52,090 nt of DNA from Albibeggiatoa sp964388965 (GTDB taxonomy: Bacteria > Pseudomonadota > Gammaproteobacteria > Beggiatoales > Beggiatoaceae). The notes below the pieces were generated by a model that saw nothing but the letters and a program-made list of their open reading frames with translations, had not been told where the DNA came from and made no database searches. The position numbers and the translations under genes were made by a program. Positions 1 to 8,279 of the stretch are shown piece by piece (position 1 is the first letter of the stretch; each line of letters opens with the position of its first letter). The stretch spans positions 1 to 52,090 of the forward strand of contig CAYMCP010000011.1 in the NCBI GenBank assembly GCA_964388965.1, read 5' to 3'.

Positions 1-1
1 T

Positions 2-1654
2 CCGCGCCGATTTGGTAAAAGTTTAATTTTAAGCATGTTGGAAAATTATTACGACGTGGCTAAAAAAGACCAATTTGATGCCTTATTTGGACATTTGAAT
101 ATCGGACAAAATCCCACGCCAAATCACAATCAATATTTTGTCATGCGTTTAGATTTCTCGATGGTGGACGGGCAGGGTTCGGTGGAACACATCAAGCAGG
201 CTTTGCACGACCACATCAATAGCTGTATTAAGGAAATGCAGCGACGTTATCCCGATACCTTTACTGACCTAACGTTTAATGAACAAAATTCTCTAGTAGC
301 ACTACACGGATTAGCAGGCATTGCCAACGCCACGCCGCACAAACTCTACTTACTCATTGATGAATATGACAATTTTGCCAATGAAGTGATGGTTGCCAAT
401 CCTGCTGATTATCCCGCCCTAGTGCGCGGCGAAGGTTTTTTGAAAACCTTGTTCAAGAATATTAAAGGGTTAAGTGCAGGGCAAGGCATTGATCGCGTGT
501 TTATTACCGGCGTGTCACCAGTAGTGATGAGCGATGTCAGCAGTGGTTATAATGTCGCCAAAAACATCACGCTACACCCCAAATTTTCTGAGTTATGCGG
601 TTTTTATGAACAGGAAATTGCGGCTGCCTTGCAACAGGTTGCGCAAGAATGTGACTTATCCGCTAAACAATGTGATGACGCGCTCAATATGATGCGCACT
701 TTTTACAACGGTTATTGTTTTAATCCTAAAAAAGCCGAGAAAATTTATAACCCGACTCTTGCCTTGTATTTTTTGGATTATTTGCAAAACACTTGCGAAT
801 ATCCCAAACAAATGCTTGACAACAATCTAGCAATGGATAGAAACCGCATTAATTACGTCGCCAAACTCCCTCACGGGCATGAAATGATTGCGCGAATTTT
901 AGACCCTGATAACCCGCCGAGAATTGCTTGGCCGGCGGATAAATTCGGTGTGGAAGACATGCTGTTTGCCAGTAAAGATCAGCCGTTTATGGCATCGCTG
1001 CTATATTACTTAGGTGTTTTGACATTAGGCGCAGAAGATGAATTTGGGAAATTTACATTACATATTCCTAATTTGGTGATTCGCGGCTTATATGTGGAAC
1101 GCTTAAAAGAAAGCTTGTTGCCAAACTATGAAGACAAGGAAACGAGCCGCAGTATTGCAGAACAGTTTTATCAGTTTGGCGCGATTGAACCGCTGTGCGA
1201 TTTTATCGAAAATCGTTATTTCCAAGTATTTGATAACCGTGATTACCGCTGGGCAAATGAACTAGTAATTAAAAGCGCGTTTCTAACCATTTTATTCAAT
1301 GATATTTTCTACATCATGGATTCCGAACAAGAGTTAAACAAAGGTTATGCGGATTTAAGTTTAATTCTCCGTCCCGACATGCGTAAATATCGTTTGCTTG
1401 ACCATGTTTTAGAATTCAAATATTTAAAATTGGACACAATAAAGATGACAGGTCAACAAGTCAAAGACACTCCACGAGAGACTTTATTACAACTTGCACC
1501 TGTGCAGAAATCTATCGAAGAGGCAACAAAGCAATTAAATTATTATCGCAATGCTTTGAACAATCGTTATAAAGTTGAATTAAGATTACACACGTTTGCG
1601 GTGGTGGCGTTGGGCTTTGAGCGATTGGTATTTGTGGAGGTAAAAACAGCATGA
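2..1654 (+). CDS. AAA-ATPase-like / PD-(D/E)XK nuclease-superfamily protein, 5' end outside window
   Basis: The reading frame is open to the left edge and the first visible residues read PRRFGKSL, the Walker A-type loop of the AAA-ATPase-like family (PF09820 type), so the gene begins upstream and the ATG at 35 is internal. A Walker B-like LYLLIDEYD follows at about residues 115-123 counted from codon 2. The C-terminal part carries a PD-(D/E)XK-type pattern: ADLSLIL, then an acidic residue and LEFKYLK (E-x-K). Family members are abundant in filamentous sulfur bacteria and Bacteroidetes and behave like mobile or selfish genes; their biological role is not settled. The stop overlaps the ATG of the decayed paralogue that follows (ATGA), so the two were once a tandem pair. 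Family assignment is from motifs; a nuclease activity is only inferred. Confidence 0.85.
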   Translation, partial: PRRFGKSLILSMLENYYDVAKKDQFDALFGHLNIGQNPTPNHNQYFVMRLDFSMVDGQGSVEHIKQALHDHINSCIKEMQRRYPDTFTDLTFNEQNSLVALHGLAGIANATPHKLYLLIDEYDNFANEVMVANPADYPALVRGEGFLKTLFKNIKGLSAGQGIDRVFITGVSPVVMSDVSSGYNVAKNITLHPKFSELCGFYEQEIAAALQQVAQECDLSAKQCDDALNMMRTFYNGYCFNPKKAEKIYNPTLALYFLDYLQNTCEYPKQMLDNNLAMDRNRINYVAKLPHGHEMIARILDPDNPPRIAWPADKFGVEDMLFASKDQPFMASLLYYLGVLTLGAEDEFGKFTLHIPNLVIRGLYVERLKESLLPNYEDKETSRSIAEQFYQFGAIEPLCDFIENRYFQVFDNRDYRWANELVIKSAFLTILFNDIFYIMDSEQELNKGYADLSLILRPDMRKYRLLDHVLEFKYLKLDTIKMTGQQVKDTPRETLLQLAPVQKSIEEATKQLNYYRNALNNRYKVELRLHTFAVVALGFERLVFVEVKTA

Positions 1655-1776
1655 AATTTCCTTATGATTCAGCGGATTTTGCCGCCGTGATTAGCAGAAA
1701 TTAAAAAACATTGCATGACCACATTAATGATCAGATTCATACGATGACAATTCATTATCCTGATGTATTTTTTTGA
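1651..1776 (+). pseudogene. Decayed stub of a second AAA-ATPase/PD-(D/E)XK paralogue
   Basis: A GGAGG at 1636-1640 precedes an ATG at 1651. The frame reads MKFPYDSADFAAVISRN and stops, which is the usual N-terminus of this family (K-F-P-Y...DF). Directly after the stop, another open stretch reads KTLHDHINDQIHTM...YPDVF, clearly related to the upstream gene's ALHDHINSCIKEM...YPDTF. The Walker A region between these two parts and everything after YPDVF are missing. I read this as a tandem duplicate that lost most of its length by internal and 3' deletion. No function is expected. Confidence 0.8.
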
Positions 1777-1989
1777 AAATCGCCCTTAATATGTTTTTTT
1801 GTGTCTTCCTTGTTCATCAAAAAACTTCATAGAATCATTAATTATTCTGATTTTTACTCCTAGCATTATTTTTACCCTAGTATACCCTATTTTACGGAAT
1901 TGACTATATTGGCTGCATTACGCAATTGTGTTGACTGATATTCAAAAATCTTCTAAATTCCACAGTATCCTGAATATGAGGAAAAACGT

Positions 1990-2580
1990 ATGTCCAATCA
2001 TCAAGTAAATGTTAATATTTCTGGTAATATGGAGGGGTCTAACATTAATATAGGCGATAATAGTAATCAAAGAATAAATGGCAAAAACAATAAGCCTGAA
2101 TTAAAAAAATGGACTACAAAACTGTACCAAAGTATTAGATTAAGTTTGCTATGGGTAGAACTTGCTGTTTTATTTGGCTTAATGCAGGTATGGTTGGTAC
2201 TCCTAGCAAGTTATCTCTTAAATGAAATTCAGGTGACACTACTTCAAATGATACTTGAAGGAGCACTTTTATTTTTCTCAATTGCAATTATCGCTTCTAT
2301 CACTGTTGATTACACCATAGGCAATTATTGCTTGTTTGAGCAAAGAAATTGTGAACTTAGACGGAAAGCAGATTTGCTATTAGCACCAGTGCTTTTTTCG
2401 GCTGTTATTCCGATTTTTATAGGGGTATTTGTGTATGGTATTAGTTACAGCCATCAGCAGCTTACGCTTGAAGCGGAAAATAAATTTATAGCCACTTATA
2501 CTGTTTTGTTTGTTTATACACTCGTTTTTGCATTTATTATCAAACTACGTGAATATTACACTGTTCAGGGGAAATTATAA
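1990..2580 (+). CDS. Four-TM membrane protein with N-terminal Asn/Gly/Ile-rich peptide
   Basis: Protein of 196 residues; start supported by GAGGAAAA just upstream of ATG. Residues about 6-28 form an alternating hydrophobic/Asn-Gly peptide (VNVNISGN, then INIGDN). Similar short peptides occur at the N-termini of STAND/NACHT-type and other conflict-system proteins in multicellular bacteria, which is a recollection of pattern and not a domain match. Four hydrophobic segments follow at about 50-77, 82-108, 129-154 and 164-186, with a charged cytoplasmic-looking loop between the second and third. It is the first gene of a four-gene cassette; its TAA overlaps the ATG of the next gene by one base (TAATG), which implies translational coupling. 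Function unknown; a membrane effector or anchor for the ATPases behind it is my inference. Confidence 0.7.
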   Translation: MSNHQVNVNISGNMEGSNINIGDNSNQRINGKNNKPELKKWTTKLYQSIRLSLLWVELAVLFGLMQVWLVLLASYLLNEIQVTLLQMILEGALLFFSIAIIASITVDYTIGNYCLFEQRNCELRRKADLLLAPVLFSAVIPIFIGVFVYGISYSHQQLTLEAENKFIATYTVLFVYTLVFAFIIKLREYYTVQGKL

Positions 2581-3689
2581 TGGAAGTAAGTATTTTATTG
2601 AATTATGCGATAAGTCTTATTGCTGGAATGACCGGCGTGTTGTTGGTGGGTATTTTTTACATGCTTTACACCAAGAAGCCGATTTTACAAATTGAGATGA
2701 ATGATTTTTCTGTTCCTTTAGGTAGGAAAAAAGAGATTACGCGCCTTGCTGACTATATTTCAACGGGTCAGTCCAGTGCAGTTGTGGGAATTTTTGACGA
2801 GGAACGCACTGAAATTTTAAATGTTTTGCGGGATAGACAGCAATTACATTTGCTATATGGTAAAAGAGCAGGTTCATTTATTTTTTCTTACGTTGATATT
2901 TCTACTTTTAAAGATGATGTAACACCTCAAGATTTTTGGGAACGGGTTTTAATGCCTTTGAGTGAAATTGAAATTGAATTCATCAGCAATTTACATCAAA
3001 AATGTGTGGAAGGTGGTTATCAGGAATACTATTTGAGACGGTTATTTGAACAGTTGAGAAGTGAAAATTTCCGCTTTATACTGTTAATTGATAAGTTTAA
3101 TTTATTACAGAGCAAGCAAAATTTTAAAACTGATTTTTTTGCTACTTTGCGTTCTTTATCTTCTAGCTCGACGACTCACGCTTTTGTAATTGTTTTAACG
3201 ATGGGAATAACCACTAACCAATTTATTCAGTTGGAAATGGGTAGGGGCGTTACTGGTTCTAGCCTTGTGAGTCATGTTGATGCTCATGAAATTATTCTAG
3301 CATCCATTGAAGATAATGAATTATTAGAATTTATGAAAACACGAAAAATATTTGCTTCTTTTGATGACAAAACCTTGCAAGAAATAGTTTCCCTCACTGG
3401 TGGATACCCCTATCTATTAAGATTTGTGGAGAATTACCTACAGCAGTACGGAGAAGAACAATTAAACCAACAAGATAATATTGTAAAAAGCCTTGAAAAG
3501 GAATTAAAGGATAGACTACAATTCATTTTGAAAGGTGATTTTGTAAAAGACGGGAAACTGACCACCTTAGAAAGTGTTATTAACTTAGACTTTCAGGAAG
3601 CACCAACGATACAAAAAGAATTAGAAAGATTAGGGCTTTTGAAAGAAGGTAAGCCATTAGCTGTATTAAAATCTGTGGATAGTGAATAA
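2580..3689 (+). CDS. Membrane-anchored STAND/AAA-like protein with degenerate nucleotide-binding motifs
   Basis: Protein of 369 residues. One transmembrane helix at about 8-30, then a cytosolic region laid out like the AAA/STAND ATPases of the ORC/NACHT kind: a PLGRKKEI segment (where relatives have FxGRxxE), then the P-loop position. There the sequence is VVGIFDEERTEIL, lacking the G-K-T/S of a Walker A motif. The Walker B position reads FILLIDKFN, with Lys where the catalytic Glu normally sits. A TGGYPYLLRF segment (the TxGxPxLL motif of the lid region) at about 273 and a winged-helix-like C-terminus are recognisable. The next gene has the same layout with all catalytic motifs intact. I therefore read this as a pseudo-ATPase partner. 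It shares one base with the upstream gene and sits 5 bases from the downstream one. Confidence 0.7.
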   Translation: MEVSILLNYAISLIAGMTGVLLVGIFYMLYTKKPILQIEMNDFSVPLGRKKEITRLADYISTGQSSAVVGIFDEERTEILNVLRDRQQLHLLYGKRAGSFIFSYVDISTFKDDVTPQDFWERVLMPLSEIEIEFISNLHQKCVEGGYQEYYLRRLFEQLRSENFRFILLIDKFNLLQSKQNFKTDFFATLRSLSSSSTTHAFVIVLTMGITTNQFIQLEMGRGVTGSSLVSHVDAHEIILASIEDNELLEFMKTRKIFASFDDKTLQEIVSLTGGYPYLLRFVENYLQQYGEEQLNQQDNIVKSLEKELKDRLQFILKGDFVKDGKLTTLESVINLDFQEAPTIQKELERLGLLKEGKPLAVLKSVDSE

Positions 3690-3694
3690 AATAA

Positions 3695-5530
3695 ATGATA
3701 AATTGGATACGCGATCTCATGCAATCAAATCAAGCACCACCAGAAAGAAAGCATAATCCCTACGTTGCAGGTACTTCTGTGGGTGGCAGCGAGGCTTTTG
3801 TCGGACGAACTGATATTTTAGGAAGTGTTAAGCAAGTTTTAGCACATCCGCAACAAAACGCGATAGTGTTGTTTGGTCAAAGACGAATAGGCAAGACATC
3901 TATTTTACAGGAATTAAAAAAACGTCTAGGATCGGAACAATCCGTTGTTTATAAACCAGTTTTTTTTGATTTATTAGGTAAAACCTACCAACCTTTAAAA
4001 GAAACATTGCAAGAATTAGCTTACAACATTTGTGATGTATTAGAAATAGATAAAATAAGATTAGAGAATATCGACGATTTTCATCAACAATGGTTGCCAA
4101 GCATATTAAAGCAATATCCAACTATTTCATTGGTTCTATTGCTTGATGAATTTGACGCATTAGAAGACGATGCAAAATTTAGGAATACACAAGAAAGTTT
4201 TTTTTACTACTTACGCGACCATTTACTGGGTGTGAGTCCGCGCATCAACTTTGTATTTGCTCTGGGACGTAACGTTGGTGATTTAAGTAATGTGGCAATG
4301 TCCGTATTCAAAAATATTCTATCTGTCCGGGTTTCTTTGTTAGCTCATGCTGATACGGTACAACTTATTAAATTTTCAGAGATAAATGCTAGCCTTAATT
4401 GGTCAGATGAATCCATTAGCAAGGTTTGGCAATTAACGAGTGGACACCCATTTTTAACACAAGTATTGTGTTCTCGTGTTTGGGAAGATATTGCCTCCCA
4501 TGAACCTATTGCGAAAGTGAATCATGTGGAAAGAAACATTGCAGCCGCTTTAGAATCTGGAGACATTGCTTTAGAATGGTTATGGCGTGGTTTGCCACCG
4601 GCAGAAAAGGTTGTTAGCTCTATTATTGCAAGCCAGAATACGATTTTAATATCAGAATTGGCTACCCAATTGAAAAGTTCTAATGCGGGTATTGTGAATG
4701 AAAAAGAGGCAATACGTTCTCTTGTACGTTGGGATTTGATATATTTTAATGAGAAAACAAAAGTTTTAGGTTTTCGTGTAGAATTAATTCGCCAATGGGT
4801 TGCTGAAAATAAACCTATGGATCAGGTATTAGCAGAAATTGATCGTGTGGATACCAGAGCAGATAATTTTTATCAAGCAGCACAAGCTCTTGCCAACACA
4901 AAAGAATATGAACAGGCAAAAAGACAATTAAAACAATCATTAAATTTAAATCCTGGTCATATCGGTGCAACTCAATTACTTATAAATATTTTAATTACAC
5001 AGAATTTATTTACTGAAGCACGGGAAAAATCAGAATCGTTTTACAAGTATAATCCAAATTTAGCACGTAATCCCTTGATTTATGTGTTAAAAGAAACAGC
5101 TAAGCAGACTGCTGATAAGGTAGATGAATCCACAGCGTGTTACCAAAGAATTTTAGAATTAGACCCAGAGCAAGAAGAAATTCGACGGAAATTACTCGAT
5201 GTTTTGTATAGACAAACTGAAAATGCTTGTCAAACTGAAAATTATCAACAAGCAAATCATTGGCTTAAACAGATTTTTGCGATAGATAAAAATAGTAAGG
5301 ATGCCTTAAAGCTGCTTGCTAAGGTTTATGCTGGTAACAACCAAATTGATATAAGTGAATATTCTCCTGAAAAAGTAGCAGATTTGTTATTTGAAAAACA
5401 GGAGTTTGAGCCTGCTATCGAACTTTACATGAAAGCTGACAAAATGGACAAAGCCACTGAAGCAATGGGGCATCTATGTTGTCAGAAATTAAAAACACAA
5501 TTGTTTAAAGAACTTTACTTGGAGAATTAA
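3695..5530 (+). CDS. STAND/AAA-type ATPase with C-terminal TPR-like helical repeats
   Basis: Protein of 611 residues. The N-terminus has NPYVAG...FVGR (about 21-38), then Walker A GQRRIGKTS at 61-69 and Walker B LLLLDEFD ending near 154, so this is an active-looking P-loop NTPase. TSGHPFLTQVL at about 249-259 is the lid motif common to these ATPases. A winged-helix-like stretch follows, and from about residue 390 to the end come helix pairs with TPR-like spacing (for example FYQAAQALANTKEYEQAKRQ, CYQRILELDPEQ), suited to protein binding. There is no transmembrane helix. No strong ribosome-binding site precedes the ATG 5 bases after the upstream stop, so coupling to that gene is likely. Probable role: nucleotide-dependent switch or scaffold that works with the membrane pseudo-ATPase and the Roadblock protein; target unknown. 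Confidence 0.75.
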   Translation: MINWIRDLMQSNQAPPERKHNPYVAGTSVGGSEAFVGRTDILGSVKQVLAHPQQNAIVLFGQRRIGKTSILQELKKRLGSEQSVVYKPVFFDLLGKTYQPLKETLQELAYNICDVLEIDKIRLENIDDFHQQWLPSILKQYPTISLVLLLDEFDALEDDAKFRNTQESFFYYLRDHLLGVSPRINFVFALGRNVGDLSNVAMSVFKNILSVRVSLLAHADTVQLIKFSEINASLNWSDESISKVWQLTSGHPFLTQVLCSRVWEDIASHEPIAKVNHVERNIAAALESGDIALEWLWRGLPPAEKVVSSIIASQNTILISELATQLKSSNAGIVNEKEAIRSLVRWDLIYFNEKTKVLGFRVELIRQWVAENKPMDQVLAEIDRVDTRADNFYQAAQALANTKEYEQAKRQLKQSLNLNPGHIGATQLLINILITQNLFTEAREKSESFYKYNPNLARNPLIYVLKETAKQTADKVDESTACYQRILELDPEQEEIRRKLLDVLYRQTENACQTENYQQANHWLKQIFAIDKNSKDALKLLAKVYAGNNQIDISEYSPEKVADLLFEKQEFEPAIELYMKADKMDKATEAMGHLCCQKLKTQLFKELYLEN

Positions 5531-5531
5531 T

Positions 5532-5945
5532 ATGTTACCTCGCTTTGCGGAGCTTCAAAAACTTTTCGATCAGATAATTGATAATAATAAGGATGATGTC
5601 AAAGCCATTTTTATTACTGCGACTGGAGATAGTGCTGACCCTGTTCTTGTTCAAGATACGCGAAAATTATCTGGGAATATTTATCTTACTTATGCGAAAC
5701 AAGTTGCAAGACTTTCTCAAATGGCAGAAAGAATGGCAGTAAGCCAAGATAGCTTGTTAAAAAGAACTTTTTTTCAATATGAAAAAGGCATTGTCAGTGT
5801 TGTTAGATTGGGTAAACAACGTGGCGTTTATTTATTTATGGTAAACAGTCATGAAGACGCTACGGTTGCAGGTATAGAATTGTTAAGAGACCAATACAAG
5901 GAAGAAATCACCAGACTTTTACAAGAAGCAAAGGCTATTGATTAG
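5532..5945 (+). CDS. Roadblock/LC7-like small protein
   Basis: Protein of 137 residues with GGAG 11 bases upstream; it starts one base after the ATPase stop. Predicted layout is helix, strand (VKAIFITATGD), a long helix (YAKQVARLSQMAERMAV), then strands (RTFFQYEKGIVSVVRL, GVYLFMVN) and a final helix (LRDQYKEEITRLLQEA). That order and the alternating hydrophobic pattern match Roadblock/LC7 proteins, which dimerise and regulate small GTPases such as MglA. No GTPase gene lies in the cassette; the neighbours are ATPases instead. The assignment rests on fold-like pattern and not on a diagnostic motif. Confidence 0.6.
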   Translation: MLPRFAELQKLFDQIIDNNKDDVKAIFITATGDSADPVLVQDTRKLSGNIYLTYAKQVARLSQMAERMAVSQDSLLKRTFFQYEKGIVSVVRLGKQRGVYLFMVNSHEDATVAGIELLRDQYKEEITRLLQEAKAID

Positions 5946-5953
5946 TCTGCTTT

Positions 5954-5983
5954 CTCCAGTACGCATTTCCTTGGGTACTGGAG
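5954..5983. terminator. Hairpin between convergent genes
   Basis: Perfect 9-base inverted repeat, CTCCAGTAC at 5954-5962 and GTACTGGAG at 5975-5983, with a 12-base loop. It lies in the 51-base space between the converging Roadblock and glucokinase-paralogue genes. There is no marked U-run on either strand, so it may terminate weakly or just shield 3' ends. Confidence 0.6.
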
Positions 5984-5996
5984 TTATGACACGAAG

Positions 5997-7010
5997 TTAG
6001 TGCATTAAGCTTCTTGCTCTCTCAGCAGCACCATATAAACCTACATTGTCCTTTTCAATCAGATAAATCGGCGTTTGTCGGTTGAATTCATAACCAAATC
6101 TACCTTCTTTTGCTGTAAAACCACTCATAAAACTGTCGTTGTTTAATAAGTACTCTTTAAATCGTGAGGCGACATCTCCGACAATGTAAACACCACCAAT
6201 TGCCATATTTTTCAGTACAAAATCACCTGCTTCTGAACCGTACATAGACAAAAATAAATCAATGGCTTTCTGACTTATAGAATCACCTTGCTTGGCTTGT
6301 TTTATTATTTCCTCCACTTTCTTATCAGCTTGCTCAGGTGTCACATCTTCAAGTTTCTTGCTCTGACCGTCTGGTTTGAGAGACTTGAGAAACGTGTATA
6401 TGTGAAAAAGTCCTTGCCATGAAATGATTTGTTCAGGGCTTGGTATGGGTTTAGAGGATTTTAAAACGTAGTCACATAAAAAACTCATACTTTCTTTGCT
6501 ATGTGGTGCGAAACTAGCGTGTCCGCCTTCATTCGGTGAAGGTCGAAACTCATCATAATCCCAAAAAAGCAGCAACTCACCTAAACCAACACCAAAAGCA
6601 CCGATTAATGCACCATTACCTTCTTTTTCTTGTCCATCCGAATTTAGTGAGATTTTCTCTTCACTCTTCAATCTAGGAATCGCGTACCCTATGGCAACCA
6701 TATCATTGACAATGTCAATATTAACTATTCCAAGTGAATCCCGTAATTTCGTCACAGAAATTTCTGACCAAGTTAAACTAGTTAATTGACACTTGCCTTG
6801 TGTGACTGGACCCGCTAAACCAAAACAAGCTGAGTGAATATCATCCATAGAAAAACTGGTTTTAGTCAAAAAAGCGTTAATCAAATCATCTATTGATGAA
6901 AATTGCTGACTTTTAAAACGTTCAAATTGTTGAGGTTGATCATCACCTTTATCATTAGAATAAATCGCTAGTAACGACTCATTAGGATTTATAAAACCTG
7001 CAAGAATCAC
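5997..7010 (-). CDS. Degenerate glucokinase paralogue (pseudokinase)
   Basis: Protein of 337 residues aligned end to end with the neighbouring glucokinase; GTG start at 7010 supported by AAGGAGAG upstream. The sugar-binding residues of the Glk family persist: Asn-Asp in VNDMVA, the Glu and His of NEGGHASF, and the Glu of SPEQII. The nucleotide/phosphate motifs do not: DIGGTN is FINPNE here, AGTGLG is FGVGLG, and IGGGIAP is IVGDVAS. Loss of three separate ATP-contact motifs with intact length and sugar site suggests a protein that may bind glucose but not phosphorylate it, such as a sensor or a subunit modulating the active enzyme. It is downstream of the active gene in the same operon, 39 bases away. 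The frame is uninterrupted, so it is not an ordinary pseudogene. Confidence 0.8.
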   Translation of the reverse strand: MILAGFINPNESLLAIYSNDKGDDQPQQFERFKSQQFSSIDDLINAFLTKTSFSMDDIHSACFGLAGPVTQGKCQLTSLTWSEISVTKLRDSLGIVNIDIVNDMVAIGYAIPRLKSEEKISLNSDGQEKEGNGALIGAFGVGLGELLLFWDYDEFRPSPNEGGHASFAPHSKESMSFLCDYVLKSSKPIPSPEQIISWQGLFHIYTFLKSLKPDGQSKKLEDVTPEQADKKVEEIIKQAKQGDSISQKAIDLFLSMYGSEAGDFVLKNMAIGGVYIVGDVASRFKEYLLNNDSFMSGFTAKEGRFGYEFNRQTPIYLIEKDNVGLYGAAERARSLMH

Positions 7011-7049
7011 GATTCTCTCCTTTTAGCCAATAATTGCTAATTGTATTCA

Positions 7050-8132
7050 TCAATAATTACTATACGAAACCGCACATTTTGCAGCACCTAATAAACCAAT
7101 GTCTTCATTGGTGATAATTTTAACAGAGCGTGTTGCATTTTTATCCGCAAAACTATCCTCTTTCTTAGAAAAAGCAGCCATAAATACATCAAAAAAACTT
7201 CTTCCTGCACCATTTTGCCAAACTTTCGGCGCAATGCCACCACCAATAAAAACCCCATTCACCGCCCAATATTTCAAAGCAAGATTACCAGCCTCATCCC
7301 CGAAAGCTTGCATGAATATTGTGAGTGCCTCAACACTGATTTTATCCTCACCAGATAATGCCGTCTTTGTAATATACGCGGCTTGATCTTTTGGCTCTAC
7401 CGTTTCCAACTTGTTAGACTTGGGTTTGCTGCTCACTAAAAATTGATAAATTTTCACCAATCCACTACCAGACACGACTTGCTCATAACTCACACAATCA
7501 GGATACAAACGCGCGTTGCTTTCGTTATCTTTTTGCAAGTGCTTTCTTAATTTCCATTGTACATCTTCCAAAGCTGCAAAAGTGCTATGACCGCCTTCTG
7601 TCGGAGAGGGAATATGAATCTGATTCATCCTATCCCAACACAAAACTAATTGCCCTAAACCTGTCCCCGCCGCAATCAAAGCCTGATTACCAATTTTGAC
7701 CTCAGCATGAGGATTTAACTCGACAAGCTCATCATCATTTAACATCGGAATAGCATAAGCAATAGCCTCCATATCATTGATGATGAAAGCCTGTTTTTCA
7801 TTGCAAGCAAACATTTCACGTAAATCGTGTTCTGCTATAGTCCACAATTTAGGATTGTTTACATTAGTCAAGGAGCATATCCTACCTACTCCTTGATGTT
7901 CCTCAACTGGTCCTGCCATACCTAAACAAACCGCTTCTATATCCTGTTTAATATTTTTAATACCACAAGATACTAAAAATTGATCTATAGCGTCTTTCCA
8001 GCCTTGATTAGCAGAGAAATCTTTAATATAGAATTTTTCTAACTTATGAATTTCTCTATTATTTATACTCTGTTTCGATTGGTAAAGTGCTAAACGACAA
8101 TTTGTCCCACCAATATCACCTGCTAAAATCAT
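7050..8132 (-). CDS. glk: Glucokinase
   Basis: ATP-dependent phosphorylation of glucose to glucose 6-phosphate in the cytoplasm. With ATG at 8132 the protein is 360 residues and starts MILAGDIGGTN, the family's phosphate-binding motif at the expected distance from the N-terminus; an in-frame GTG at 8141 is the upstream alternative, but GAGGTG upstream is better placed for the ATG. Glk-family (PF02685) signatures in order: DIGGTN, GMAGPV, INDMEAIAYAIP with the catalytic Asp, AAGTGLGQ, EGGHSTF (sugar-binding Glu and His), SYEQVVSG, and IGGGIAPK. Members from E. coli are somewhat shorter (about 320), the difference being loop insertions. It is co-directional with the degenerate paralogue that follows. 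Confidence 0.9.
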   Translation of the reverse strand: MILAGDIGGTNCRLALYQSKQSINNREIHKLEKFYIKDFSANQGWKDAIDQFLVSCGIKNIKQDIEAVCLGMAGPVEEHQGVGRICSLTNVNNPKLWTIAEHDLREMFACNEKQAFIINDMEAIAYAIPMLNDDELVELNPHAEVKIGNQALIAAGTGLGQLVLCWDRMNQIHIPSPTEGGHSTFAALEDVQWKLRKHLQKDNESNARLYPDCVSYEQVVSGSGLVKIYQFLVSSKPKSNKLETVEPKDQAAYITKTALSGEDKISVEALTIFMQAFGDEAGNLALKYWAVNGVFIGGGIAPKVWQNGAGRSFFDVFMAAFSKKEDSFADKNATRSVKIITNEDIGLLGAAKCAVSYSNY

Positions 8133-8195
8133 AATGAACACCTCATTGAACGGTTAAAAATTAAATTTTAACTTTAAAAATAAAATATTACAATC

Positions 8196-8225
8196 ATATA
8201 GAACCGATTTGACATCTTTAAAACT
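8196..8225. repeat. Copy of 30-bp dispersed repeat, right arm missing
   Basis: ATATAGAACCGATTT-G-ACATCTTTAAAACT matches 16027-16056 at 29 of 30 positions. The copy at 16026-16069 continues into an inverted-repeat right arm that is absent here; after the gap both resume with CCTGTTT. It lies in the space upstream of glk, between it and the LuxR-type gene. Confidence 0.75.
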
Positions 8226-8279
8226 GACCTGTTTTCAGATTAAAAATATCGTTAAGCGTTAAACAATGTACTTTGAGCA

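Noticed and set aside
5997..7010. Glucokinase paralogue as an ordinary second kinase or as a simple pseudogene
   Set aside because: Three ATP-binding motifs are lost, so kinase activity is unlikely; yet the frame is intact with a good ribosome-binding site and conserved sugar residues, so decay is not the simplest reading either.
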